Below, in pieces: positions 30,088-37,918 of a stretch of 37,918 bases of DNA. The notes beneath the pieces are model-generated. The model was given only the letters and a program-made list of their open reading frames with translations. It did not search any database and had not been told where the DNA came from. Position numbers and translations under genes: made by a program. Source of the DNA: Sulfuritalea sp. (lineage in GTDB: Bacteria > Pseudomonadota > Gammaproteobacteria > Burkholderiales > Rhodocyclaceae); the NCBI GenBank assembly GCA_020048435.1, contig JAIFMO010000221.1, forward strand, positions 1 through 37,918, in the 5' to 3' direction. The first letter of the stretch is position 1. Every line of letters begins with the position of its first letter.

Positions 30088-30300
30088 ATGAAAGAAGGCA
30101 TCCATCCCAAGTACGACGAAATTCAGGTGACCTGCTCCTGCGGCGCCGCTTTCTCGACTCGTTCGACCAACACCAAGCCGCTGCATATCGAAGTTTGCTC
30201 AGCCTGCCACCCGTTCTACACCGGCAAGCAGAAGATCGTCGATACCGCCGGCCGCGTCGAGCGCTTCCGCCAGAAGTACGCCAAGAGCACGGCAGCCTGA
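30088..30300 (+). CDS. rpmE: 50S ribosomal protein L31
   Basis: [27 protein letters not shown]...[30 protein letters not shown]. Confidence 0.98.
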   Translation: MKEGIHPKYDEIQVTCSCGAAFSTRSTNTKPLHIEVCSACHPFYTGKQKIVDTAGRVERFRQKYAKSTAA

Positions 30301-30317
30301 ACGCAACGACGCAAGAC

Positions 30318-30346
30318 AAAAGGCAGCTTAGGCTGCCTTTTTGTTT
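30318..30346 (+). terminator. Rho-independent terminator after rpmE
   Basis: AAAAGGCAGC TTAG GCTGCCTTTT followed by T-rich TTGTTTT; 10-bp stem. Confidence 0.92.
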
Positions 30347-30349
30347 TAC

Positions 30350-31978
30350 ATGCCGCCCCCCGCACCCGCCACCCTCGCCAAGCAGTCGGCTGCCCTGCCG
30401 CTGAGCGGCGCGGCGCTGCTGCTGCTTTGTGCGACGTGGCTGATCGCGGGTGTCATCGGCCACGACCCGTGGAAAACCGACGACGCCATTCACCTTGGCG
30501 TAGTCAGCAGCTTTCTTCGCGATGGCGGCTGGCTGATCCCTAAAGTGGCCGGTGAACCCTGGGCGGGTGTCGCACCGCTCTATCACTGGGTCGCCGCCGC
30601 ACTGGCTTGGTCGCTGCAAGTGCTGCTGCCATTGCACGACGCGGCACGACTGGCAACAACGCTGTTCGGCGGCATCACCCTGCTGGCGCTTGCCGGCGCC
30701 GCCCGCACCCTGTACGGCCGCGAAGCGGGTCTAGCCGCCCCGTTACTAGCGATTGGCACCCTCGGCCTGCTGGTACCGCTGCACGATGCCCATCCGGCCG
30801 CCGCCCTGCTCGCCGGCCAGGCCCTCGCCTATTGGGGACTGGCGCTGCTGCCAACACAGCCACTGCGCGGCGGCACGCTGCTCGGCATCGGCGCCGGCGC
30901 GGGATTCCTGGCCGATGGCATTACCGCCATCGCCATCACCCTGCCCCTGCTCCTGCTGCTGGCCAGCCCCCGCCTGCGCGGCGAGCGCCCGCTGGCAGGT
31001 ATCGGCATTGCGCTGGCGACGACGCTCATCCTGGCGCTCTCCTGGCCGCTGACCCTGTCACTCGAAGCCCCTGGACACCTCGCCGCCTGGTGGTCCAACG
31101 AGCTTTACCAATTGAGCCCGCGCGCACCGAGCAGTTCCAGCGGCGACCTGCTTGAACTCATCAGTTGGGCAGCATGGCCCGTATGGCCGATAGCCGTCTG
31201 GGCACTGTGGAGCCAACGTCGGCGCATCGCCGAACCGGCCCTGCTGCTGCCGCTTGCCGGCACCCTGCTTGGCCTGCTCTGGCTGATTCCGCGCGAGGCC
31301 CACGCGTTGCACGCGCTACCGGTGCTGCTGCCGCTGATCCTGCTCGCCGCCGGCAGTGCCGGATACCTGCGGCGCGGCGCTACCAACGCCCTGGACTGGT
31401 TCGGCATGATGACCTTCACCCTACTGGCCGGGCTCATCTGGCTCGGCGGCAGCGCCATGCTGGCCGGCGTTCCTGCCCAGATCGCCCACAACTTCGCCAA
31501 GCTCGCGCCCGGCTTCGTCGCCCATATTCCCTGGCCGAGCCTGGCCCTGGCACTGACGGCCACCCTGATCTGGATTGCCACGCTGGCCCTGCTGCCACGT
31601 TCCCCCTGGCGCGCAATTACCCATTGGGCCATCGGTCTCACCGTTTGCTGGGTGCTTCTGATCGCGCTATGGCTGCCCTGGATCGACTTCGGCAAGACCT
31701 ATCGTCCGGTGGCGGCCTCCCTGCGCGACGCCATCGCCCGGCAAGCCATCGGGGGCCGTTGCATCGCGCGCAGCGGCCTCGGCCTGCCCCAGCGCGCCTC
31801 GCTCGACTATTTCGCCGGCATCCGCACACAATACCACCATAAGGGCAGCGGCAATTGCCCCTTGCTGCTGGCGCAGGGACCGCTGCGCGAAGAGTCGCAT
31901 CCTGGCTGGCACCGGATTTGGGAAGGTTGGCGCCCCGGCGACAAGAACGAACGGCTGCGACTGTACCGACGGGACTGA
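30350..31978 (+). CDS. PMT/ArnT-like membrane glycosyltransferase
   Basis: Multi-TM protein with DPWKTDDAIHLGVVSSFLRDGGWLIPKVAGEPW near the N-terminus; start ATG inferred at 30350. Confidence 0.8.
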   Translation: MPPPAPATLAKQSAALPLSGAALLLLCATWLIAGVIGHDPWKTDDAIHLGVVSSFLRDGGWLIPKVAGEPWAGVAPLYHWVAAALAWSLQVLLPLHDAARLATTLFGGITLLALAGAARTLYGREAGLAAPLLAIGTLGLLVPLHDAHPAAALLAGQALAYWGLALLPTQPLRGGTLLGIGAGAGFLADGITAIAITLPLLLLLASPRLRGERPLAGIGIALATTLILALSWPLTLSLEAPGHLAAWWSNELYQLSPRAPSSSSGDLLELISWAAWPVWPIAVWALWSQRRRIAEPALLLPLAGTLLGLLWLIPREAHALHALPVLLPLILLAAGSAGYLRRGATNALDWFGMMTFTLLAGLIWLGGSAMLAGVPAQIAHNFAKLAPGFVAHIPWPSLALALTATLIWIATLALLPRSPWRAITHWAIGLTVCWVLLIALWLPWIDFGKTYRPVAASLRDAIARQAIGGRCIARSGLGLPQRASLDYFAGIRTQYHHKGSGNCPLLLAQGPLREESHPGWHRIWEGWRPGDKNERLRLYRRD

Positions 31979-32058
31979 ACCGATCGCGAGCGGCCACCTG
32001 AAGCAGGCCACTTTAAACGATTGCCTCATGACAATCGGCCCATGCCGGAAAGTGCAAG

Positions 32059-32604
32059 CTACACCTTCAGGAAATGCTCGCGGTAATACTTGAGTTCCTC
32101 GATGGACTCGTAGATGTCAGCCAAGGCCTCGTGCTTGCCGCCTTTCTTGACACCCTTGGCAATGGCCGGAACCCACCGCTTGCACAACTCCTTGAGCGTC
32201 GACACGTCAAGGTTGCGATAGTGAAAATAGGTTTCCAGCTTCGGCATGTAGCGCGCCATGAAACGGCGATCCTGGCAGATCGAGTTGCCGCACATTGGCG
32301 ACTTGCCCGCCGGCACATGCCGCTTGAGAAAATCGAGCGCCTGCGCCTCGACCTCGGCCTCGCCCAGCACCGAGTCCTTGACCCTCTGCACCAATCCGGT
32401 CTTGCCGTGGGTGTTCTTGTTCCAGTCGTCCATGCCATCGAGTACGCTATCGGACTGATGTACCACCCACACCGCGCTTTCGGCAACGAGTTCGAGCTGC
32501 GAATTGGTAATCACCATCGCCAGTTCGATGATGCAATCCTTGTCGGGTTCGAGCCCCGTCATCTCCATATCAAGCCAGACGAGGGCATTTTGGTCCTGTG
32601 CCAT
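32059..32604 (-). CDS. orn: Oligoribonuclease
   Basis: [51 protein letters not shown]. Confidence 0.97.
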   Translation of the reverse strand: MAQDQNALVWLDMEMTGLEPDKDCIIELAMVITNSQLELVAESAVWVVHQSDSVLDGMDDWNKNTHGKTGLVQRVKDSVLGEAEVEAQALDFLKRHVPAGKSPMCGNSICQDRRFMARYMPKLETYFHYRNLDVSTLKELCKRWVPAIAKGVKKGGKHEALADIYESIEELKYYREHFLKV

Positions 32605-32643
32605 GATCAACAATTCCTTTGTAACGTGCGGTAGTCGAGCCGA

Positions 32644-33186
32644 TCAGAGCAGATCGATTTCCGTGGCGAAGGATACCGCCGTGGTTTCGAAATTACCCAT
32701 GATCTTTTGCCAATCGTTGCCGTGATGGGTGCCGAGATAGTCGAAGAAAGAGGAATCCGGATCGTTCAGCAGGATAGCGAAAGCGTACCCATCGATATTG
32801 TCGGCAAGTTTTACCATTGCGTCGTACTTTGTACCGCTCGCGAGAGCGTCATCAATCACGACGGGGGCCGGATCGAAAAACACGCGCGGCAGCTCTATAC
32901 GGAGGCTTGAGGTAAAGTCTGATTGAATCGCCGCCTTCGCTGCTGCAAAACTACGGGAATCCGCAAAGTGTCCGAAGGGGCGGATCTCGAAATGTTCATG
33001 TACGGGCGGCATTTTCTCATGCGCCGCCGCGGCGTCGAACGCCGCATCAATTTCCTTTCGGTCGCCGCTTCTGAGGCATATCCTGATGATCAGCGCCTCG
33101 GATATTCCCGCAAACCCCTCTGCCTGAAAATGTCGGACGATGCGTTCAGCAATGCCATCGGCGGGAAGATATGATGCGCTTTCCAT
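32644..33186 (-). CDS. Hypothetical protein, no family recognised
   Basis: 180-aa ORF in the gap between orn and a divergent membrane protein gene; no domain recognised by eye. Confidence 0.6.
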   Translation of the reverse strand: MESASYLPADGIAERIVRHFQAEGFAGISEALIIRICLRSGDRKEIDAAFDAAAAHEKMPPVHEHFEIRPFGHFADSRSFAAAKAAIQSDFTSSLRIELPRVFFDPAPVVIDDALASGTKYDAMVKLADNIDGYAFAILLNDPDSSFFDYLGTHHGNDWQKIMGNFETTAVSFATEIDLL

Positions 33187-33329
33187 TAGAACCTCGATTG
33201 ATCAGGAAGATTGTCCGTTAATGCTATCGTCGCCATTCGTCGCCTATCCGGGCAATTAGCCGCCCAGACCATCGCTATTCGACAAAATCGTCATCCTCCA
33301 ATCATGTCCATCTCCTTCCGCGCGCCAAC

Positions 33330-34328
33330 GTGTATAGCGTAAATCTCCCTTTCGCAACCTACTTATCCAATCCCTTGGCGCTGCTCGCCTTGTTTGTGGT
33401 GGCATCCATTTTGATGATTTGGCGCCTTCACGCGATGGAAAACAAGGGCTTCGAAGGAACGATACTCGGCACGCTGATCATGCCTTACTGCTCCGGGGCC
33501 GCCAATCTCATCTTCGCCTATGTGATGAGCCGGTCAGGCGGCAATGGCAGGCTCGTCATCGAGAACAGCCTTGTCAATAATGTCACTAACTTGACGCTCA
33601 TCCTCGGATTTGCCGCGATATTTTGTTCGTCGGCCATCATGCCCAAGGGCGGTTCCGGCAGCAAAGCGAAGAAGCGTACCGACTTTTACCGACTGTACCG
33701 GCTTGACCTGTTGTTTACGTTGATTGCCCTGTTCTTATTCACTGGCACGCTATGGGCGCTCGCCAAGGACGGTATCCTCGATTTCTATGACGGCCTGGTT
33801 CTGGTCGGACTATTTTTGTTCTGGCAGATGTTGCATGTGTTTGAAATACTCAAGAACAACGTCAGGAAAAACAGGAGCATTCACTGGTCGATCGCGATCG
33901 ACTTGCTGCTTATCGCCGCCAGTTCCTATGGCATCTTCCTGAGTGTCGATCACCTTGTTACCTGGGTCGCCAAGGGTGAAAGCCAGCTTTTCAGTTTTGC
34001 CAATCTGGGCTGGTTAAGTGGCGCGCTGATGGTATTGCCCAACGCATTCCTCGCCATGTATTACGCTCGCATCGGAAGGCCGGATATCGTTGTAAGTTCG
34101 CAAATTGGCGACGGCCATATTTCCATTCCGATGTGCATCGGGCTGTTTGCGTTATTCGACACAATCCACGTTCCCGCCTTTTTTCAGACGGGCGTCTATA
34201 TCATCCTCGGTGCCGGCGCGATTCACTTTCTCTCTATTGCCCTGTTTGGCCGCCTGCCGCGCTTCTTGGGCGTTGGTCTGCTCGGCGCGTATGCACTTTT
34301 CCTGTACAAAGGCATTGTCCAACACTGA
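33330..34328 (+). CDS. Multi-TM membrane protein resembling a divergent sodium/calcium exchanger (CaCA) fold
   Basis: Two repeat-like segments ([51 protein letters not shown] and [48 protein letters not shown]) flanking a charged central loop; GTG start. Confidence 0.65.
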   Translation: MYSVNLPFATYLSNPLALLALFVVASILMIWRLHAMENKGFEGTILGTLIMPYCSGAANLIFAYVMSRSGGNGRLVIENSLVNNVTNLTLILGFAAIFCSSAIMPKGGSGSKAKKRTDFYRLYRLDLLFTLIALFLFTGTLWALAKDGILDFYDGLVLVGLFLFWQMLHVFEILKNNVRKNRSIHWSIAIDLLLIAASSYGIFLSVDHLVTWVAKGESQLFSFANLGWLSGALMVLPNAFLAMYYARIGRPDIVVSSQIGDGHISIPMCIGLFALFDTIHVPAFFQTGVYIILGAGAIHFLSIALFGRLPRFLGVGLLGAYALFLYKGIVQH

Positions 34329-34360
34329 CCACCGAAATAATTTCCATCAAGGAAAGCCCC

Positions 34361-34747
34361 ATGCGCCTACTGCACACCATGATCCGGACCGGCGATCTTG
34401 ATCGCTCGATCGATTTTTACACCAAAGTACTCGGCATGCGCCTGCTGCGACGGAACGACTATCCCGAAGGCAAGTTCACCCTTGCCTTTGTCGGTTACGG
34501 TGACGAGCGGGACAACACCGTCATCGAGTTGACCTACAACTGGGGCATCGATCACTATGATCTGGGCGCCGGGTTTGGCCATCTGGCCATCGAAGTGACC
34601 GACGCCGCCGAGTCCTGTGCCGAGATCAAGCGTCGTGGCGGCACGGTGACGCGTGAAGCCGGACCAATGAAGGGCGGCACCACGGTCATTGCCTTTGTCA
34701 CCGACCCGGACGGTTACAAAATCGAACTGATCGAACGGAAGCATTGA
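34361..34747 (+). CDS. gloA: Lactoylglutathione lyase (glyoxalase I)
   Basis: [62 protein letters not shown]. Confidence 0.96.
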   Translation: MRLLHTMIRTGDLDRSIDFYTKVLGMRLLRRNDYPEGKFTLAFVGYGDERDNTVIELTYNWGIDHYDLGAGFGHLAIEVTDAAESCAEIKRRGGTVTREAGPMKGGTTVIAFVTDPDGYKIELIERKH

Positions 34748-34851
34748 TCGGGAACACCACCCCCTGAACGCCAGCCGGCATCCCGGAAGGTAGAATCGGC
34801 GATCAAGCGCATGATCGCTTACCCGCCTTATTTTTGACATTCATAACAGTG

Positions 34852-35304
34852 ATGACCCCTCGCCTGATCTTGAACCGGATTCCAAAATTAGCCTCTTGGC
34901 AATGGATCGTGCTGGCCCTCATCCTGGCGTTCCTGGCTGACTGGATTATCCAGCGACCGGATGGGCGCACCCGGGAACTCAACGCCGCCATCGAAGCCAA
35001 GGGCAGTATCAAACTCAAAAATTACCCCTACCAATTTCGCGTCATCCGGGTGCAGGGCGAAACAGCGGTGATGAGCACGCCGCGGAACGTCGATGTTCCC
35101 GCCTTTCGTTTCATCGGGGTCATTCACCCGGAAATCAACGTCAAGAATCCCAACGATATTGCATTCATCGCCGCCGAAACCGATCTCGCACTGGTTCAAT
35201 CCGAGGCTGCGGCAATTGCCGCGTCGCAAGGTGGCATCAAGTACATCCAGTGGGAACTCGACAAACCCTGGCTGACGGGCCACGGGGTCGTCCTGCCACA
35301 GTAA
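34852..35304 (+). CDS. Hypothetical membrane-anchored protein
   Basis: One N-terminal TM segment (WQWIVLALILAFLADWII) and a soluble domain; fits the gap between gloA and the M48 gene. Confidence 0.7.
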   Translation: MTPRLILNRIPKLASWQWIVLALILAFLADWIIQRPDGRTRELNAAIEAKGSIKLKNYPYQFRVIRVQGETAVMSTPRNVDVPAFRFIGVIHPEINVKNPNDIAFIAAETDLALVQSEAAAIAASQGGIKYIQWELDKPWLTGHGVVLPQ

Positions 35305-35310
35305 CGCCCA

Positions 35311-36594
35311 ATGACCGACATTTTCTCTTCTACGTTTCTCCCCGCACTTTCACCTGCCGCGTTTTCGCTGGTTTTTCTCATCGCGCTCACACTGACCACC
35401 GGGTTGCGCGCATGGCTGTCACTGCGTCAGTTGCGCCACGTCGCCGCCCATCGCGACGCCGTACCGGCCGAATTCGCCAGCCGCATTTCGCTGGATGACC
35501 ACCGCCGCGCCGCCGATTACACCCGCGCGAAAACGCGCCTGGCCCTTATTGAACTCGCGGTGGATACCTCGCTGCTGCTGGTGTTCACCTTTGGCGGCGG
35601 GCTGTCGGCTATCGACCGTTTCGCCCGCGAACTGCTTGGCGGCGACGGCCCTGCCCACGGCCTGACGCTGTTTGCCCTCGTCGGCATGACCGGATTCATC
35701 ATTGGCCTGCCCATTTCGCTCTACCGCACCTTTGCCGTCGAAGCACGCTTCGGTTTCAACAAGATGACGCCGGCGCTCTACGTCGCTGACCTGGCCAAGC
35801 AACTCCTGCTCACCGTCCTCATCGGCGGCCCGCTGCTCTGGGCCGTGCTGTGGCTGATGGGCGCCATGGGGCCGCTGTGGTGGCTATACGTCTGGGTCAC
35901 CTGGCTGGGCTTCAACCTGCTGGTGCTGCTGCTCTACCCGACGCTGATCGCGCCGCTGTTCAACAAGTTCACACCCCTGCCCGACGGTGACATCAAGCGC
36001 CGCATCGAAGCCCTGCTGACGCGCTGCGGTTTCGCCAGTTCGGGCCTGTTCGTGATGGACGGCTCGAAACGCTCGGCGCACGGCAATGCCTACTTCACCG
36101 GTTTCGGCCGCTCGAAACGCATCGTCTTCTTCGACACCCTGCTGGAAAAGCTCGCGCCGGCCGAAGTCGAGGCGGTGCTCGCCCACGAACTCGGCCACTT
36201 CAAGCACCGCCACGTCTGGCAGCGCATCGCCGTCATGGCCGCGCTGTTCCTTGTCTTCCTCTGGCTGCTCGGCCAACTGATCGACCAGCCCTGGTTTTAT
36301 GCCGGTCTGAATGTCGCCCAAGGTGGCACGGCGATGGCCCTGATCCTGTTCTCGCTGGTGCTGCCGGTATTCATCTTTCCTTTCGGGCCGCTGATGTCCG
36401 CGCTGTCGCGCCGCCACGAATTCGAAGCCGACGCCTATGCCGCCAAGCAAGCCGCCGGCGCCGACCTGATTGCCGCGCTGGTCAAGCTCTACCGCGACAA
36501 TGCCGCCACGCTGACGCCCGACCCGCTGCATTCGCTGTTCCACGATTCGCACCCGCCCGCCAGCCAGCGCATTGCCCACCTCAAGACCGCCTGA
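35311..36594 (+). CDS. Ste24-like M48 membrane metalloprotease
   Basis: VLAHELGHFKHRH (HExxH), SRRHEFEADAYAAKQ, multiple TM segments. Confidence 0.95.
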   Translation: MTDIFSSTFLPALSPAAFSLVFLIALTLTTGLRAWLSLRQLRHVAAHRDAVPAEFASRISLDDHRRAADYTRAKTRLALIELAVDTSLLLVFTFGGGLSAIDRFARELLGGDGPAHGLTLFALVGMTGFIIGLPISLYRTFAVEARFGFNKMTPALYVADLAKQLLLTVLIGGPLLWAVLWLMGAMGPLWWLYVWVTWLGFNLLVLLLYPTLIAPLFNKFTPLPDGDIKRRIEALLTRCGFASSGLFVMDGSKRSAHGNAYFTGFGRSKRIVFFDTLLEKLAPAEVEAVLAHELGHFKHRHVWQRIAVMAALFLVFLWLLGQLIDQPWFYAGLNVAQGGTAMALILFSLVLPVFIFPFGPLMSALSRRHEFEADAYAAKQAAGADLIAALVKLYRDNAATLTPDPLHSLFHDSHPPASQRIAHLKTA

Positions 36595-36606
36595 AAGGAT
36601 TTCCGT

Positions 36607-36957
36607 ATGAATACCCGTCGCCCCATCCTGAATTTTCTCGCCTTCGCCGCCTTGTTTGCCGTACCGCTAGCGCCGACTTTTTCAGCCGAGGGCAAGACCG
36701 ACAACAAGGCCACCGCCAAAGCAGACATCAAGGCCGGCAAGACCCTGCATGACAAGCAGTGCGTCGGCTGCCATGTGCAGCGTTGGGGCGGTGATGGCAG
36801 CGCCGCCTACACCCGCCCTGACCACAAGATCAAGGATGCCACCGCACTGGGCCAGCGCGTTGCCATGTGCAGCGCACAGACCGGCGCCAAGCTCTTCCCC
36901 GAGGACGAAGCCAATATCGCGGCTTACCTCGCCCAGCAGTTCTACAAGTTCAAGTGA
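36607..36957 (+). CDS. Small periplasmic c-type cytochrome
   Basis: Signal peptide then CVGCH haem-binding motif; the signal peptide C-region is encoded by the dispersed motif. Confidence 0.9.
   Translation: MNTRRPILNFLAFAALFAVPLAPTFSAEGKTDNKATAKADIKAGKTLHDKQCVGCHVQRWGGDGSAAYTRPDHKIKDATALGQRVAMCSAQTGAKLFPEDEANIAAYLAQQFYKFK
36659..36682 (+). repeat. Dispersed motif copy 6 (inside cytochrome c signal peptide)
   Basis: Plus strand reads CCGTACCGCTAGCGCCGACTTTTT, identical to copy 5 over 24 nt. Confidence 0.92.
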
Positions 36958-37859
36958 GCCACGCCGCCGAAGGCAACACCGGCCAGATCGTGGCCGCCTT
37001 CGGCCGCCACTACGAAATCATTCTCGACGACGGCCGCCGCGTCAACGGCATCCCGCGCGGCAAGAAAAGTCCCTATGCCTGCGGCGACCGCGTCAAGCTC
37101 GGCGCCCTGCACGACACCGAGGCGCAAATCGAGAGCCACGCCCCGCGCACCTCCCTGCTCTACCGCAGCGACCAATGGAAACAAAAACTCATCGCCGCCA
37201 ACGCCAGCCAAGTTGTGCTGGTCGTCGCCACCGAACCGGGCTTCAGCGAAGAACTGATCTCGCGCACGCTGGTCGCCGCCCGGCACGAAGGCATGCGCGT
37301 CGTCGTCGCCCTCAACAAGGCCGACCTGACGGATCGCTTGCCGGCAGCGCGCGCGCAACTGGCTCCCTTTGTCGAATTTGGCTTACCCGTGGTCGAACTC
37401 ACGGCGCATCCTGATCATCGCAACATCGATCCGCTGCGACCCTGGCTCGAAGGTCACATCACCGTGCTGGTCGGCCAGAGCGGCATGGGCAAATCGACGC
37501 TGACCAATGCCCTGATTCCCGATGCCGGCGCTGCCACGCGCGAGATTTCCACCGCACTCGATTCCGGCAAGCACACCACCACCCACGCCCGCCTTTATCG
37601 CATTAACGAAACCAGCGCGCTAATCGACTCGCCCGGCTTGCAGGAATTCGGCCTCGCCCACCTCACGCGCGGCGACATCGAACAAGGCTTCGCCGAATTC
37701 CAGCCCTATCTGGGCAACTGCCGCTTTCGCGACTGCCGCCACGAAAATGAACCCGATTGCGCGATCAAGGCCGCCGTCACCCGTCGCGAAATTACGCAGA
37801 GACGGCTGACCCACTTCCTCGCCATCGCTCGCGAAACCGATACGACCTCGCGCTATTGA
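36954..37859 (+). CDS. rsgA: Ribosome small subunit-dependent GTPase A
   Basis: VGQSGMGKSTLTNALIP, LIDSPGLQEFGL, C-terminal CRFRDCRHENEPDCAIKAAV zinc motif; GTG start overlaps cytochrome stop. Confidence 0.96.
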   Translation: MSHAAEGNTGQIVAAFGRHYEIILDDGRRVNGIPRGKKSPYACGDRVKLGALHDTEAQIESHAPRTSLLYRSDQWKQKLIAANASQVVLVVATEPGFSEELISRTLVAARHEGMRVVVALNKADLTDRLPAARAQLAPFVEFGLPVVELTAHPDHRNIDPLRPWLEGHITVLVGQSGMGKSTLTNALIPDAGAATREISTALDSGKHTTTHARLYRINETSALIDSPGLQEFGLAHLTRGDIEQGFAEFQPYLGNCRFRDCRHENEPDCAIKAAVTRREITQRRLTHFLAIARETDTTSRY

Positions 37860-37876
37860 TAGCATCCAGCCAGCCC

Positions 37877-37918
37877 ATGCCGCACCTGTTTGTCGACATT
37901 TCCTCCCACGGCTTCGGC
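37877..37918 (+). CDS. 5' fragment of a further CDS (MPHLFVDISSHGFG...), possibly GT-B-like glycosyltransferase
   Basis: Only 14 codons visible; SSHGFG resembles an N-terminal HGxGH-type motif, but the window ends here. Confidence 0.3.
   Translation, partial: MPHLFVDISSHGFG

Overview
The window looks like betaproteobacterial chromosome, possibly Rhodocyclales-like (inferred from gene content and order only). Almost everything from 45 to about 27,970 is on the minus strand. It reads as the conserved leuB-asd-fimV-truA-trpF-trpB-trpA-accD ... folC-dedD-cvpA-purF-metZ neighbourhood, with aroC, a fadD-type ligase and fdxA upstream. From about 28,147 the strand switches to plus: trxA, rho, rpmE, a PMT/ArnT-like glycosyltransferase, gloA, a Ste24-like M48 protease, cytochrome c and rsgA, with orn and one orphan gene on minus. 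The most notable signal is not a gene. It is a dispersed, oriented motif of about 25 bp, CCGTNYYGCTAGCGCCGACTTYTTG, with six clear copies and one degenerate copy. It occurs inside unrelated genes (msrA, folC twice, a cytochrome c signal peptide) and between genes. The six clear copies share an invariant 14-mer, GCTAGCGCCGACTT, and a CCGT box at fixed spacing. In folC and msrA it appears to be written into alignable coding sequence rather than inserted, which resembles a DNA-uptake-type or other DNA-level signal more than a transposon. Other observations: a hicAB-like toxin-antitoxin pair fused tightly into the trp operon between trpB and trpA; a frameshifted srkA-like kinase gene; a receiver/HDOD/GGDEF signalling trio between accD and folC; a divergent CaCA-exchanger-like membrane protein next to an orphan gene; and a C-rich rho leader suggesting Rho autoregulation. 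No CRISPR array, rRNA, tRNA, IS element or prophage was seen.
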